Positions 12,462 through 26,248 of a stretch of 64,000 nt of DNA are shown piece after piece. The stretch's first letter is position 1. Every line of letters begins with the position of its first letter. This DNA comes from Megamerina dolium (taxonomy: Eukaryota > Arthropoda > Insecta > Diptera > Megamerinidae). Location of the stretch: contig OY978529.1 in the NCBI GenBank assembly GCA_963854835.1, positions 45,950,821 to 46,014,820 on the forward strand, read 5' to 3'. Made by a program: the position numbers and the translations under genes. The notes beneath the pieces are model-generated. The model saw nothing but the letters and a program-made list of their open reading frames with translations. It searched no databases and had not been told where the DNA came from.

Positions 12462-15409
12462 CTGTAAAAGAAGTAAAGATTATTTCAATATTTTTTCAAT
12501 ATAAATATATTGTAATTGTTTGGTATTAATATGTATTTAATATATCTATCCTATTACATATATGCATGCATACACATAATAGAAATATCAACAATGGTGT
12601 ATCTAAGCGGGAGAATACGATTTATACTTCTCTACCCCATAAAATTGATATTTTTTTTTCAAAAATATTTTCAAAAAAAATGCCTTATGAAATAAATGTA
12701 GTAAAAAATGTTCGAAAATATTTTGCATTCTGCTTTTTGTTCATAAACTATGGGATTCTTGCCGTATTTCATCTAGAGAAACTGGTAAAACATAGTGAAT
12801 ATTCAAAGATGCAAGTTTACTTAAATATTATTGGTCAAGCGCATTTCATAAATAGATTTATTACAAAATTACAAAATATTCTGCTCATTTTCACACAAAT
12901 TATATAGGTAAATGTTAAGCAATGTAATAATTGGAAATTCGAAATTCATTATGGTCGCCATTACTCTCGCCATCTTTATATCTCTACCTATGAACAAAAT
13001 TTGTATTAATGTTGTCAGGAAAGCGATCAATTATCTGAAATAATAAATTTCAATATAGATTGAAATATTGATTGAAAACTCCCAGGTAGATAACTCTCAA
13101 CTCAATTATACCAAAGGCCCCCCACTATGAAATCCTAGATACGTCACAGAGAAACATGTTCGAATGTAGGCCTAGGCCATAAAATCCAATTTTATGTTAC
13201 GATAACCAATTAAAAAAGGTTTATCACATATCGAAAGGAAAATATCTCATGTTACAAGTGTGCATGCGTTATCAATAAAGGCATTATTTTATTTCAAACA
13301 AGATAAAGATTACATACATATTTGTACATACGTATTGGTAAGAAAATACCGTGTTTGTTATTCTTTTTGGAAAATATAATTTCTGAAGTAAGTATAATAT
13401 TGTATGAAATCATGATAATGAGTGGCGAAGTTGATTATTTGGAACAATATTTATTATAAAAAAGTCTCAAATATAATTTTTGATTATTAAATGGATTTTA
13501 ATGCGTTTTATTTACAAAAAATACTTTCGGAAGCTCTTAGGGTGATCCAGTACCCTATATAATTAAATATGTAAATGTTTACGGGAAAATCCAAAATATT
13601 AAATTAAAACATTTTCGGAGAAGGACAAAAATGCAAGACAGCATAACTGCTTTCATTATGTAGTAGTAGGTACTACAAATAAATACCGCAGAAAACAAAT
13701 TGCATTGTAGTGATTTGTAAATTATAATGATTATTGCAGTATTACTCAAATACAAATATTGTACATGTAATATTTGTTTTGTACTTGCAATACATTTATT
13801 CGCATCATTTTGTTATTATTTGAATTATCAATTACTTTAATTATTATTGCTAAATTTAATTAAGTACATTGTTTTAATGGCATCATTTAAAATAAAATAG
13901 ATAAGTAAAGCGTGTGCTAATACACAATATATGTACAGATGAGTGTAAAAAGAAACAACATTCGACAGATCAATAGAGTATTTGCGTTATGGAAAAAATA
14001 CCTATAATTTTAAAAAATCGTGTGACAGGGCTTATCACCGAAACGAAGAAAAAACCAACCAAAAAAAGTTAATAGAATTTTTGCAAAAGTTGCACACGCA
14101 AACTAATTTGTTGATTTTTTGTTTTTGTTTTTGGTAATCTTTTCTATGAGGCCAAATTATATTTTAAAGCGAAATGAATCAGCATGACAACGTAAATATG
14201 ATTGTTTGTCAAAATTGTCAATTTTTCCGACATAACTCAGATAATGTCAGAATTATGTGACAAGAAGTCTGTGTTTTTTAAAGTCAAACAACTCAAACTG
14301 TGTCCTACAACACATACAGATAATTTACACACCCTCTGAATTTCTTCATACGGTTTCATTGTAGAATATTTCTTGATCACTGAAAACAACCATTTAAAGA
14401 TTCTTAAGCATTCGTTTAGGTCACTCCGTGAAAACAGTGCGACTTCTATAAACATTTACTCATCAAATCTCAGTTGTCGAACATATCGTATATTATCCCT
14501 GTTCATAAGAGTGGAAATCTTCCTTTTATATATTTATAATTACCGAGTCACTGTCAATATTAGTTCTATTACTAAATTGTTCTAGGACTTAATTACGAAA
14601 CTAATTATATAAATACTCATATAGTAAAAATACACAATATGTTTGTTGTTGTTATTAGTAATACGTTTGTTTGAAATTTGAAATTAAAAACCTGATAACT
14701 TGATTTTTATTTTGACCTTTTTGATTTGAACAAATGACTTTTTATTTTCTTTACTTATTACATCAGTACTATAATGCTTTGTAATAGTTCCAAATTGTAA
14801 TAGTAGCCAATAGTCAATAGTAAATAAGTATTCATCTCTTTGAATATTTTTGATGTTTTTTTTTTTAAAGAGGGAACAATTTTTTGCAGCAGATTATGAA
14901 TTTATTGCTTGTAAATTTTTGTGTACTTTTAATGAATTCAAAATGAATATTGTACAAATGAATATATGCACAACAATTGTACAAAAGCTTCAGTAGTATC
15001 ATTTTTACAACGAATTTGATTTTATAATATTTAATATACGTCGTTTTGTTTACATTTCGTCGATTCGTATTTTAGCAGTTATACGTACGAGTATGTACTC
15101 CCAGTGTTGCTTTACTATTTAAATGTTCCTTGATTCAAAACAATATTAAGATCAAGAACGTCAAACTATATATACAGCCCTGATGACCTGCTCAATACTC
15201 GTACCATTGTGCTAATTAGTTTTGAGTCTTTTAAATATTGCAGTGTAAAGTTCTGAAGTTAAAATGTTTTCAGAGAGAATTTTTGTGCAATTCGTGGACA
15301 AAAATCGAAGCAGCTTTTCAAAGAAATTTGAATTACATGTCTGATCGATACAGAAGACTTTAGCGTGATCTCGGGTTTCTTGACTTCAAAAGCATAACCT
15401 CTATTTTTG
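12462..15409. other. Upstream region of CD36 gene 1, non-coding
   Basis: It is AT-rich DNA, probably part of the 5'-UTR intron of the minus-strand gene, because an acceptor (TTTTACAG) lies at 12462-12469. No upstream exon can be recognised by eye. The 113-codon open frame at 12566-12907 has no family features. Confidence 0.4.
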
Positions 15410-15557
15410 TGGAATTTCCACGGCTTGCTGACAGATGGGTACTGTTCGATAGAAAAAATCTTTTCGATTTTAAAGTTGATATCTCAGCCGGGTATTGAAT
15501 CCACAACCTACGGCTTAGAAGCACACTAGCACACTAACCACTGAGCGACGCCTCCCA
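15410..15557 (-). mobile_element. tRNA-derived SINE, 5' half
   Basis: On the minus strand the copy shows the tRNA-like head with GCTCAGTGGTTAGTGTG and the box B region GGATTCAATACCCGGCTGA. The AAAATCGAAAAGATTTTTTC and ACCCATCTGTCAGCAAG parts of the body follow. The 3' half is missing. An RTE LINE fragment lies immediately next to it on the opposite strand. Confidence 0.7.
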
Positions 15558-15569
15558 GCTATATTACCC

Positions 15570-15720
15570 AGCTATAGGGTGTTATATTCGAAGCCCGTTG
15601 GTGGATGGTGCAGAAAAGGCAGACCTAACCTCCGGTGAAAGGACCAAGTGCTGGAGAACTTAACGGCGCTTTGAATTTCTAACTACCAGCAGCCATCAAA
15701 GAACAAAGACTAGCTCTAAC
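15570..15720 (+). mobile_element. RTE LINE 3' fragment
   Basis: The sequence from GGGTGTTATATTCG through GACCAAGTGCTGGAGAAC and TTGAATTTCTAACTACC matches the last coding part of the resident RTE element (minus strand of about 30470-30580). It is diverged and 5'-truncated. Confidence 0.65.
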
Positions 15721-16770
15721 TACCACCCGTATGGGACATTTTTCGAAAAATCCCTAACATATATAAAAAAGCCCTATAATGACCCATACGAGTAGTAACT
15801 AGAGGATTAAAATGTTTTGAGAAAATAATTCTCGTAAAATGTTAATATAGGTCTACGAAGACAAAAACTTTCCTAAATGTAATTGTAAATATGCTTTTTC
15901 AAATTCCTTGAATCTACTTCTGACCGAAAAAGCCAAATGTTAAACCACTGTAAAAATAATTGTGACGTAGTAGAGCAGAAAGGTATTAGGACTTTTGTTA
16001 CTGAAGTCAAATGCAATCGTTTGAGACCAGTATGGTTCACCCCCGAGACAGTGACTCTCAAATTGTGACATAGTGTAATTCGTTCAAAAAGATGCTTATT
16101 CAACATCATGAATACCGTCAATGCATTTTTTCATTATCTTTATTTTATTAAAAAATTCAGTTTGCCATTTTTAAAATTACGATCACAATTCGTTCGAAAA
16201 CGTCGAGCAATCAATTGAATTCTTATATTGCCCTTTTGCACAAGCTGCAAGGTATTACACAATTTTCAAACACACAGATTACGGCAATTTACTTATAAAA
16301 ATATTTATTTTGATAATACTACATAGATAATAAGGGTCAATTATTGCATATACACACACACATATGTTTACTGAAAGGTGTTAACGATAATTTGCTGATA
16401 TTTCTTACAAATCAAAAAAAAAAAAATTCTTTAAAAAAAAACCAATAAATTATTGTATATAATTAATGTTAAGAAAATAATATATAATATGTCTAGACAT
16501 ATGCATATGTATGTGTTTGTATAGATAGACACTTTTTCTTTCTAACACATTTTCATAAATGAATTCGATGTGGTCATTTAATCGCAACAAGTTCAAGCAA
16601 CATCAATCAGTCTCATTTGTTTCCGTAAACGATTTATACGTACATAATACGAGTATGTGTGTACCGAAGTGGAAAACATGATGTTAGTACAAATAGTAGT
16701 GGTCGATTTTGGAAGAATCAACATACATAAAATGAGATTAAGAGAAATTCACAAAAGGTTTAATTCGATG

Positions 16771-16806
16771 CAACAACAACAACAACAACAACAACGACGA
16801 CGACGA
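16771..16806. repeat. (CAA)n/(CGA)n microsatellite
   Basis: About eight CAA units are followed by CGA units. Confidence 0.9.
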
Positions 16807-17852
16807 TCTTTTTTTTAAATATCAAATGCAATTATAAATTTAATGAAAAACACTGAATGAGATCCTTCTCGCTCGTTCGCAATCGCTTTTTGAATATGCA
16901 CATACAATAAATACTATATCAACACTTACACTAATGCAAAAGAAATAAAAAACAATAAGTATGAGGGTTTGGTTTTTTTTATGCTGTAGTTATTATTTGT
17001 TTTAAAGAAATTTCTAAACGTCTTAATGTCTTTATTTGCATGTAGAACCGCACTTGACCGAGACTTGATAACGACTGTTTAAAGAAACTTTATTCGAATC
17101 GTATGTTTTGGTTTTTTTTTTTGTGTTATTATTATTGTTTTTTGTGATTTTGTCTGTATCATTTTGTATTTGTGTTTTTTTTTTGGTTTTTGCATTTAAC
17201 TTATTTTAATAAAAAAATAAATAACAATAATCAAAGTATCATATATAAGAGTGTAAGTAAAAGCAATCATTTGCAGACAAGAAAACAACAATCGCAATAA
17301 TAATAATAAGAACAAAAACAGTAAAATTGAAATTTATGAATGAATCTTGAGGAAAAGTACTAGCTGCATACTGGGTAAGAAAAAATATTTTTTATACATT
17401 TCTTCTCATCAGTGCACCACCAATTATTGGATTAACACACATCACCCACCGCTCTTAAATATGCAACGATTAATTTTTACATACTGTACATACACAAAGT
17501 ATTCGAATAATATGTGTTAATAATAATAATAATAATGATGATGATAAGTAATGAAGATGTACAAATGTCACCAAATATAAATAAATACAAATATGTATTG
17601 TTTTTCGATTTGAAATGTTGCCAACCAAAATTGAAAACTAACACAATGCTACCAAAAACAACAACAACACCGAAAATTGACAATAATACGTATACCTACC
17701 AACCACCAGTATGCATGGGTACATATTCAACATAAAACACATTCAAAGAAATAGAATACTTTTTTTATATGTACTTACGATCGATTATCAGGTGATCTCT
17801 AACCTCATTTTGTGTTATGCCCACTTTGGTTTAAAGACTTGTATTTAGATTG

Positions 17853-17895
17853 AGAAGAAGAAGGCGAAGAAGAAGAAGCAGAAGTAGAAGAAGCA
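17853..17895. repeat. GAA-rich microsatellite
   Basis: An imperfect GAA/GCA/GTA run. The arginine-rich open frame across it is an artefact of the repeat. Confidence 0.8.
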
Positions 17896-18028
17896 ATGGA
17901 AACAACGAGATATACATAAGTAGATTGCAATGTATAAGAGTATGCACGATTATATTGTACAAACATATAAAAATCTATATAAAATCAATTCTGGTGATTG
18001 TGTGCAAGTCCATATGCATTTGTATGTA

Positions 18029-18050
18029 TATGTGTGTGTGTGTGTGTGTG
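18029..18050. repeat. (TG)n microsatellite
   Basis: A short uninterrupted TG run. A second GTGTG-rich patch lies near 18180-18200. Confidence 0.85.
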
Positions 18051-19496
18051 CAATATGTCGCATGTCGTTTGCTCAAAATTTAGAACCAGATAATGGAAAA
18101 TGTCTGGGCATGATGTGTTATCAAAATCTTTGGCTATTCAACTTTTTTATGTTTATTGTATATGTATAAATGCATATAAGTGTGCGTGTGTGTGTGTGCA
18201 TGTATGTGTATAATCAAGGTGATATGTACATATAATAATTTTTAAATTATTCTTAATCACACGCGTTTAATATTTATATACATCAGTATGCATATATAAA
18301 GCATGTATATTAGAGTGGTCTTTACGTAGTAAATTTTAAATTTATTTCAGTACATCCCTGTAATTTGTTACTTAATACTTTAAATACGAACTATCAATAT
18401 TTAATGCAAAATTATTTTTATTTTGTAATAAAACCTCAGACCTCAGAAAAATCTTAAGACAGAAAATTGTCTTCACGTAGGATATGGATTAAGATATAAG
18501 GATTGAGGATATTTCCCTCCTGTACCGTGACCCCTAAAGTCTATTGTACACCCCCAAGTATAATGAGTGCGTTATAACACCTTGTTGTAAACTGTGCTTA
18601 GATATTTAATTACGTCCAGAACTTGTAGTCCTTTATAATCGACTTCCCCCAACACATCTTTGCCAAGATTATTCTTTCTTTCTCTTAGAAAATCTATGTA
18701 TTTGGCAAGTACATGTTCCATTATTTCGTGTTCATCATCTTATTGAAGCATTATTTACATGTTTTGCCAGTTTAAGGTTAGAGCACCCGTGTCCTTTTTG
18801 ACATCATTCGAAAGAAACTTTTTTTTTTAATTTTATGTTCTGATTTTGATGCAATTCATTGTTTTTTAAGTTCGATTTTCTTGTGTATATCTATTTTAGT
18901 AAGCGCAAATTACGGACCAGGTCCTGGGAAGGTCTATTCGGCTACCATGCTTGCCTGCTCAACTGTCATATCGTTGCCATCAAAACCCTAGCACCCAGAT
19001 AAATATTATCCTATTCCTTTTCGCCAGCTCGTTTAAGGATTTATGACATTCTAGTAAAGTAAAATAGTAAAATATCTCTTTATTTGATGTTCGTTTAATG
19101 ACAGCTTGACTTACATTGGCGGTGTTCATAAAACGGATACTGCAAATAAATTTATTTTTGCCTCGACTTGAATTTATTGCATAGGTCAAATAATATTTTC
19201 GCTATTTTCGCATTTTTGAATGAAACCTTAGCAGTAGGTGTTTGATACCTTAAACATAAAAAACAAAAAACGGGGGATACTACGCATAATTATTGACAAC
19301 TAAGTTATACACTATTCTTTATAGAGCTAAGGACCATCCTAACGTACATACATCATATATGTGTGTATGTAACTTCACAAGTTACAAGTTACAAGCAGAC
19401 AAGTTCCATTTTAATTGTAAACATAACTGATATGTGTTAAATAATTAAAAAAGTAAAAGAAATCTGGTTTTTTTTTTTTTATAAAAATAAATATAT

Positions 19497-19850
19497 CAGT
19501 GAATGTCTTCGGTTGTGGGACGTGTTCAAAAATTGGCGAAAATTCAAATGCTCTGAACAGTTGAAGAAGGTTCATTGATGATGAAAAATTATTTATTAGA
19601 CCTCAAAATGATATTGGAATATTAAATAATAAATAAACAATTAAATATAGCTCCATGAACAACTATAATTTTTGCAAATAAAACTATTTTGAAGTGCAAT
19701 TAATGAATATTATTTATTGATGATGAAATTATCAAAATATAATTTTTTTTAATAACATATAATATTGCTTTCCATATGTCATTATGACTGCAATGCCAAC
19801 AAATCGATTGTCCCAGAATAAAAAATGTCCCACCACCGAATACATTCCCC
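19497..19850. mobile_element. Candidate MITE with inverted ends
   Basis: The left end (GAATGTCTTCGGTTGTGGGAC at 19501-19521) is mirrored by the right end, whose reverse complement reads GAATGTATTCGGTGGTGGGAC. The repeats match over about 19 of 21 positions and more weakly beyond. The interior of about 300 bp is AT-rich and non-coding. A TA-rich stretch flanks both sides, so the target duplication cannot be defined. Size and structure fit a non-autonomous DNA transposon; the superfamily is not clear. Confidence 0.6.
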
Positions 19851-20683
19851 TATATATGCAATTTCATAAGAAATGTTTTATGGCAACAAAAATTTCCTAC
19901 ATGTATGCGTATATGACATAGATACTAACTATATATGTATAGACTCCGTGTGCTAGAACTGGTCAAAAGTTATCTATACGCTATATCTAAAAGAATTATG
20001 AGCCTATGATGATTTTGTTTCCCTTAAACAATGTGGTTAACGGTATGTGTATATTCAAGCTGTTACCTTGATCTGGATCACGGAATATTGGAATATACAG
20101 GGAAAAAAAGTGACGGGTGAGCTTGCCTGAATAAGATTTCCAATGCAGAAATCCTCGGATGTACTCGTATTGACACCACTGATTGTTGAAGAGCTATCCA
20201 TGATGAATGTGAACTACTTATTGAACTATTTATGTAAACGAAACGAAATGGATATAAACCTAAGAAAAATTCAACTGAGGAGGAGGAGGAGGTTACGGAA
20301 CGACGTTTGATGTGCTAATTGAGATCGTGGAACAAACTACCATTGTAACCAACCAAACAACTAATTGAATTCAAGGCTGATGAAATTGTATTCAGATTTG
20401 AGCAATTAAGTTTTGAGAGATTAAACACTTTTTTCCACATAAAGACAAACCACCCTAATGTACATATGCGCATGCATATCATGTGTACGGTATCTGTATT
20501 TATATTGAGATGAATATCAACTGTGCAACAGCTCGTATCTCTGCAATTGTAGAATTGTTGTTGCTATCATGGTTTTGTCTTATTTCATTGAAAGTCCTTT
20601 TCAAATCACGTGCAGCGACAACAAACGACATGATTTTACAGTTACATTTACATTAAGTAAACAGCGTTTAGTGTTGATGAGTT
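19851..20683. other. Non-coding DNA
   Basis: Nothing recognisable was found. A short GAG-rich run lies near 20276-20291. Confidence 0.4.
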
Positions 20684-21300
20684 TTTATGTCGAAAAGTCA
20701 AGGGAGTCAATGCCAATAAAACCGTACTAATTATGTTTACTAGGAAGCATCGGTTACCTGAGGTTAATCCAACGACTTTAAACTATATTACGTTGTCATT
20801 TGTTTGCCTATCCAAAAGTACACTGATCCATTCTAAAAAGTTTTAGTTTATTCCCAGACCCAGCAACTACTGCATTTCGGTGCCAATGCTTCCCAACAAA
20901 CCCTTCACTACAAATTTCCCTACGATAGAAGACTGGGAGAATGGCTGTATAGATTGGGTTCTAAATTCAATGTCTGTGTTGGTGTGAGGCATTTATTCAT
21001 ATAGCATTTCAGCTATCAGGTTAAATTTAAGGTTGAATCCAAAGTCACAAAAGAGGTCTAGTTTTTTGACTATAAAGGAAATTTACATTTGTTTTTACAG
21101 ACATTCGTCAAAGACAGTGGAATTCTTTGGGAAAATACTAATTGCACTCACTAAGTACTTCAACATCCACCAATTTGGAGTAAAAGGTCACAGAATCGAT
21201 GTAGGATGGATGAATTGGCCAGAGATGGCACAACGTTAACACTCCACTTTAACAAAGCTTCAATGCCGATGCCACCAGGAGCTTGTAAAATACTGATATA
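20684..21300 (+). pseudogene. RNase H-bearing LINE remnant
   Basis: A reverse-transcriptase end piece reads KGVNANKTVLIMFTRKHRLP near 20700-20760, a pattern typical of I/LOA/Jockey-like LINEs. Further on, 21100-21236 gives SKTVEFFGKI...ALTKYFNIHQFGVKGHRIDVG, which corresponds to the last part of an RNase H domain (normally WVPGHxxxxGNxxAD). Frames are shifted and key residues lost. This is an old inactive fragment in plus orientation. Confidence 0.6.
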
Positions 21301-23400
21301 GGTCCACCATCAATACTGTCACATTATCTGAATACAGATCAGTAATTGCTTAACTAATAGGATAACATGATCAGAAGGGAACTTAGTATGAGCTAAGTTA
21401 CTTCTAAAACAAAACACGCAAGAATAGCAATTGGGGTTCTCATCGGCCATTGCCTTTTTGGTATTTCGAATAGATTGAGGGTACATTTGCATGACTACTG
21501 CAGAAGATGCCAGAACATAGACTAAGAAGGAACAAAAGAACATCTCCTGTCTACATGCTTCTCTTTACGGCGTCTCAAAAATTAACTAAGGTAGTGCAAT
21601 ATATAAAAAATTCACAGGTTGGATCAAAGAAGTTGCGGTTGGGTATAGACTAGCTCCATTGGTATCGCAATTACGCTTTAACAAGCCGAAGCGTGTCGGC
21701 AGACAATCACTCGACCTACCTTCCTACCTACAATTTGCCATGAAGGGACTTCTGCAAAAGTTTTGTGAAAAAGCTCAAAAAGAAATTAATAAAAATTATA
21801 TCTGATTTAAATATTTTTAACCACAAAGATATAATATCATTTATCAGTATAGTATAAACTATTAAAAATTGCTTAGATTGAAATATTGATACTTAACATT
21901 CGCCACTAGTTCTTTTAGAACTACCGAACGTAAATAACTAATAGTAAATAAAAAAAAATTAAAATATTATAAAAACTAAAATAATAATTCATATTTTTGT
22001 GCAAAAAAAAACTTATTTTTTAGAAAGAAATAAAAATAAAACAATTATTTTATTATATTCCGATGTCACACCCGCAACTTCGGTATCAATTATTAGGTGT
22101 GAAATATTAATCTTAAAAGTGTGAAAGGTCTTACTCACCTTCTCTAATAAATTATGTATATGTATCAATTTTTGATTGTCAAAGAGAATCACATATGTGA
22201 GAATATATTCAATTATTCTCATATAGCAAAAATAAAAATAAAAATAATAATAATAATGCTTATCACGCGACTTTTTCAAATTATTCAACTTGTTGTGATT
22301 GTCTTAAATCGTACTCGTATCACTATTTTCTTCGCAACTTTGTGAGATGTGTTTTATTCTTTAGCGTTTTCAATGAAAGACTGTTTTAATTTCAGTTTTG
22401 CGTACATGATTATATAGATATTTGGGTACATTGTATTTAGAATTATACATAACTTACACATACATAAGTGCACTTAATATATGTATTAGAAGCGACACTA
22501 AAAAATTAAAGGGCAAATAAAAGTGATAATATTGAACCAAAAAAGAAAAACACAAATTGTAATAAAAATAAAATGAATTTTTATGTACAAAAATAAAATA
22601 ATAATTATAATTATAATAATAATAAAATAATAATAATGTAGAATTAATTAAAGTCAAAAATAATAAGAATAATTTGATTGAATTTGCTCTTGCATAATAA
22701 CCACAACCATGGGCGGTATGAGCGATATGAGGATATTGGTGAAGTCATACGCTTGATGGATTACACTGAATAAATGAAAAATATTGTTCTTGCAAGGTAA
22801 AGTAAATATATCGCATATATTGCCCAACAGGTTGAAATAAAACTAAAATACTAATAATTTTCTATTTGTGCATTACGAAGTTTTCTAAGGGCTGTATTCC
22901 ATGCACACAAACTTATTTTGTATCTCTCTTGGTTTAGAAGTTATACAAAATTTTAATCGTCTGAAACTTGTTGGATATTGCATTTATTGCATCGGTTGCA
23001 TTTCTTTTTCATTATGATCGAGTTAACGGATAAAATTATTATTTTTTTATTTCATGGACTTATATATGCGATCTGATCTGACCTTACTCAACCTGTGCAA
23101 ATTTCTTGTTAAATTAACGTCAAAGAAGCCAACAAAAAAAAAAAAAAACAAAAATGGCTTTGGCAGATGGAATATTCTACTGTATTTAAGTGTTAAATTT
23201 GTAATTTGTATGCACTTTCGCGTATAAGTAATCGTAAATAAATAAAATGTTTGTATTGCAGCCGTATTAGAGCAATTTGAGAGGTATATAAAATAGTAGC
23301 CGCTGTCCGACCATTTTTTATTATATAATCTCATGTACGGACCATTTAAAATTATTCAAAATTTAAATAAAGATAGATACAGTCCATCTGTTCCTAATTC
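21301..23400. other. AT-rich non-coding DNA
   Basis: I see no gene. There are A/T-rich simple runs near 21950-22020 and (TAA)n near 22240-22255 and 22590-22640. Confidence 0.4.
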
Positions 23401-23730
23401 CCTTATGATCATTTGTGTAAAAGGCTTCCTAGTGAAATCGCTCACCCTGTTCATCAGTCATCTGGCCTATTTGCAGATGTTGAAGGCGACGAAACTGAGG
23501 CAACTTCTTCAAACTTTCTCCACTATTTGGAAACTTTCCATGTGCTAAAAAACAAATATTCATTGTCGATGCTTTTAGTGCTTGGTTCGTTTGCCAAATT
23601 TTGGACCACCGTGATCGACTAGATCCCGGGGAAATAAAAAAGACTCCTGTTGTGGACATACTCAATTTGATCAGCAAAGTGGAAATGGATCTGGAAGAAC
23701 ATGGATTCCAGCAGATTCCCTTCCTTATAT
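23401..23730 (+). pseudogene. Unidentified coding-like fragment
   Basis: Two plus-strand frames give protein-like stretches in succession. The first runs from about 23401 to 23553 (…HLCKRLPSEIAHPVHQ…, then VEGDETEATSS, then FLHYLETFHVLKNK). The second runs to a TAG at 23728-23730 (FIVDAFSAWFVCQIL…, then VVDILNLISKVEMDLEEHGF). Base composition is richer in G and C than the surroundings. A one- or two-base shift near 23553 would join them. I do not recognise the family. It may be a broken gene, a transposon piece or chance; an open minus-strand frame of 109 codons over the same DNA makes the strand uncertain. Confidence 0.35.
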
Positions 23731-23969
23731 AGGATCCTTTAGGCCGCAGTGTCGGCATTTAGGCAACCTACGATAATAGATTATTATTATTATTATTATA
23801 TGTGTAGCGATTGTCAAACTTAGCGTTTTTTTTTCGTTTCAATATGATTTAAAATATTAACACAAACATAAATGGTGGAGTACAATAATGTCGAAAAACT
23901 TAGTGCAATAAAGCCGAATTTTTTTAATATGGAAAAATATATTTTAATATTTATATGTAAACATAAAAT

Positions 23970-24060
23970 CGTAGCACTGTCTTAATACTAGACCTACTGC
24001 CGAAGTTACAGCGGCTTCAGGCACATTTTATGGGAGCTACTATAAAAGACTGACCTCTAT
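23970..24060. repeat. Remnant of the 150-bp-monomer repeat
   Basis: Reverse-complemented, this piece reads GTAGCTCCCATAAAATG followed by GCTGTAACTTCGGCAGTAGG, the core of the monomers at 771-2340. It is a short isolated relic. Confidence 0.4.
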
Positions 24061-25984
24061 GAAGACAGAGTAAATGAAATGCATGCAATAGGTTGCAATA
24101 TATCCATAAAACTGCATCATTTACATGCTCATTTGAAAATGTTCCTATCAAATTTAAGCTAGATGAGTGATAAACAAAGTGAGCGATTTCATTAGGGAAT
24201 TCTAAAAATTGGACTGCGTTATGTTGGAAAAAGAAAAGTCAGTACGCCCTTCAACTACTGTCCAACTAGGGACAAGCATATATAAAAAAGAAAAAAGAAG
24301 AATAAAACCAAAATAACTCAGCCATTTTAACCGTTTTTAATATACTTACATATTTTGGAAAGCACAATCAATTTAAAGTGCGCAAAAAATGAAAATTTAT
24401 TGAAAAAATTTAATTTCAGTTCCGTTCATGTTAAAACTCAGAAAAAAAACCCAAAGAAAAATTGGGGTAAAAATAATAGTCATGATTTTTTTTTTCAGTT
24501 GTAACTTAAAGAATAAAAAAATTTCACCTCTTTCGCTATTAAGGATAGAAACTAAAGCCAAAGGCTCCATCAACTATTGTATATCAATATTTTCAGTCTC
24601 TATGGATAACAAAAAAATAATAATAATTTCTATATGAGAACCCTTGAATGTTATTCTGTTATTCTGTTATTTTTTTTTTAGATTTGACTCGCTGTCAACA
24701 TAATGTATAATTTCAGTAAGAAATAGTTACTATTTTTCAATATACACATAGCTTTGAACAAAAAATTTGTTCTTTGAAATGTGTATTTTGTAATACCTAA
24801 TAGTATCTGAAAAACTAGGTATATATATCGTATATACATACATTGAATATGAGTAAATAGTTTTTATTTTATTTTATTGAAACCAAGATATTAACAAATG
24901 ATGAATTTTATGGCAGTGGCCGGACCTGGGTAGAAAATTTCTTTCTTGAATTTCCAATATTTGTATCAACATTTTGTCTGAGCAATGCAAAATGTTGTTC
25001 ACCATAGTTGTTTGGCTTAGCGCTAAATTTAATTGGATCAATATAGAAAGCAAAAGTTTTCGACCGCTCTGTAACAAGACACTGAATTAAATGTTATTTA
25101 AACTAAAGAAACTATTGCAACTATTGAAAAATGAATAAATCAGAAACGTTTTAATTTAAAATTCAACTATTGTAGTAGATCTACATTTTGGGAGAATTCA
25201 TTTTGAAATAATTATTTTGAAATATTATTTCACTTTGAAATTGTTGTTTCAAATAAACTATTGTTTCAATTCAAAATATAAAGTCATTTGAAATAAAATA
25301 GTGTTTCAAGTGTTTTAACTGATTTTTTTTTATTTGTGAATTTGAAATTAAATCGTTATTTGATATAAAACTTATTTCATTTTTCTCATATCTCAAATCT
25401 ATTTCTATTTGATGTCTTCTTTCCTCCGAAATTCTAAAATTATTTTAAATTCTGCTTTCATACAATATTCGCTCACATGGCTCTTTGGAAAAAACAAATG
25501 CGTATTTCTTTTAGGTTCTTAATTGAGTTTTGTTTTCCACTATATTTCCGTTTTTGGTTCGATTTCTACTACCTACTCTCTTTTACATGTGTTCGGCTTA
25601 CTCTCGGTTCAATACAATATTTTCATACATGTGCCTACATTCATTTATTTTTATTTGCGAGTACAGTACCGCAAAAGAAACTCTTCATACTAATGAGCGC
25701 AAATAAAGGCACCTAGTTACAGATATTCATCAATGTCTGATAGCACATGCAAAAGGCTACCTTTTCATAAAAGTAAAAAGTGCAGGTAGATAAATAATTG
25801 TATCCTTAGATGTTAGTTACAGGTAAAATTCCCTCATATAAATCATGTTGAGCAAAGTTTGCATAATACAATACATATACATGTTGCACAACGCGTAGCA
25901 TCGTGCGAAATATTGTATGACATGTATTAGGTACTTGATAGATTTTGGAGTTGATCGGACGGATATTCAAATTTGTAAAAATGA
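24061..25984. other. AT-rich non-coding DNA
   Basis: No gene is visible. Between 25190 and 25340 the motif TTGAAATA or TTTCAAATAA recurs irregularly many times, giving a degenerate local repeat. Confidence 0.4.
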
Positions 25985-26248
25985 ATAAATATGTGGCATT
26001 TATAAGTCTCGAAGAGCGCTTTGGCGAAGCTACTCTTCCATTACTGCTGTGCGTGTTAAATTTTGGACAGTATTAGAAGACTTTGGCATAGAGTTTTTTT
26101 AGAAGCTTTTCCATGGCAAATTGTTACTGCTGGAGGAATTTCCAATTGCTTGCCGACAGATGGATACCGTTCGAAAGAACAATCTTTTCGATATCAATTT
26201 TTTTATGCTTCAGCCGGGGATTGGACCCACGACGTACATATCACAAAA
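25985..26248 (-). mobile_element. tRNA-derived SINE, head partly lost
   Basis: On the minus strand it carries the B box area (GTGGGTCCAATCCCCGGCTG), the GATATCGAAAAGATTG segment, the GGTATCCATCTGTCGGCAAG segment, CTGTCCAAAATTTAACACGC, and the end TTATAAATGCCACATATTTA. The A box side is missing or diverged. Confidence 0.75.

Larger units (their letters stand above)
15721..19496. other. AT-rich non-coding DNA with simple repeats
   Basis: I see no gene. Simple repeats include (CAA)n/(CGA)n at 16771-16806, (TAA)n near 17519-17537, a GAA-rich run near 17853-17895, and a (TG)n run near 18029-18050. Confidence 0.45.

Noticed and set aside
12566..12907. A 113-codon plus-strand open frame upstream of CD36 gene 1
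   Set aside because: Its composition is that of AT-rich random DNA, with no motif, no homologous feature I can name, and a position in a likely intron.
17850..18083. Arginine-rich open frame
   Set aside because: It is produced by a GAA/AGA microsatellite.
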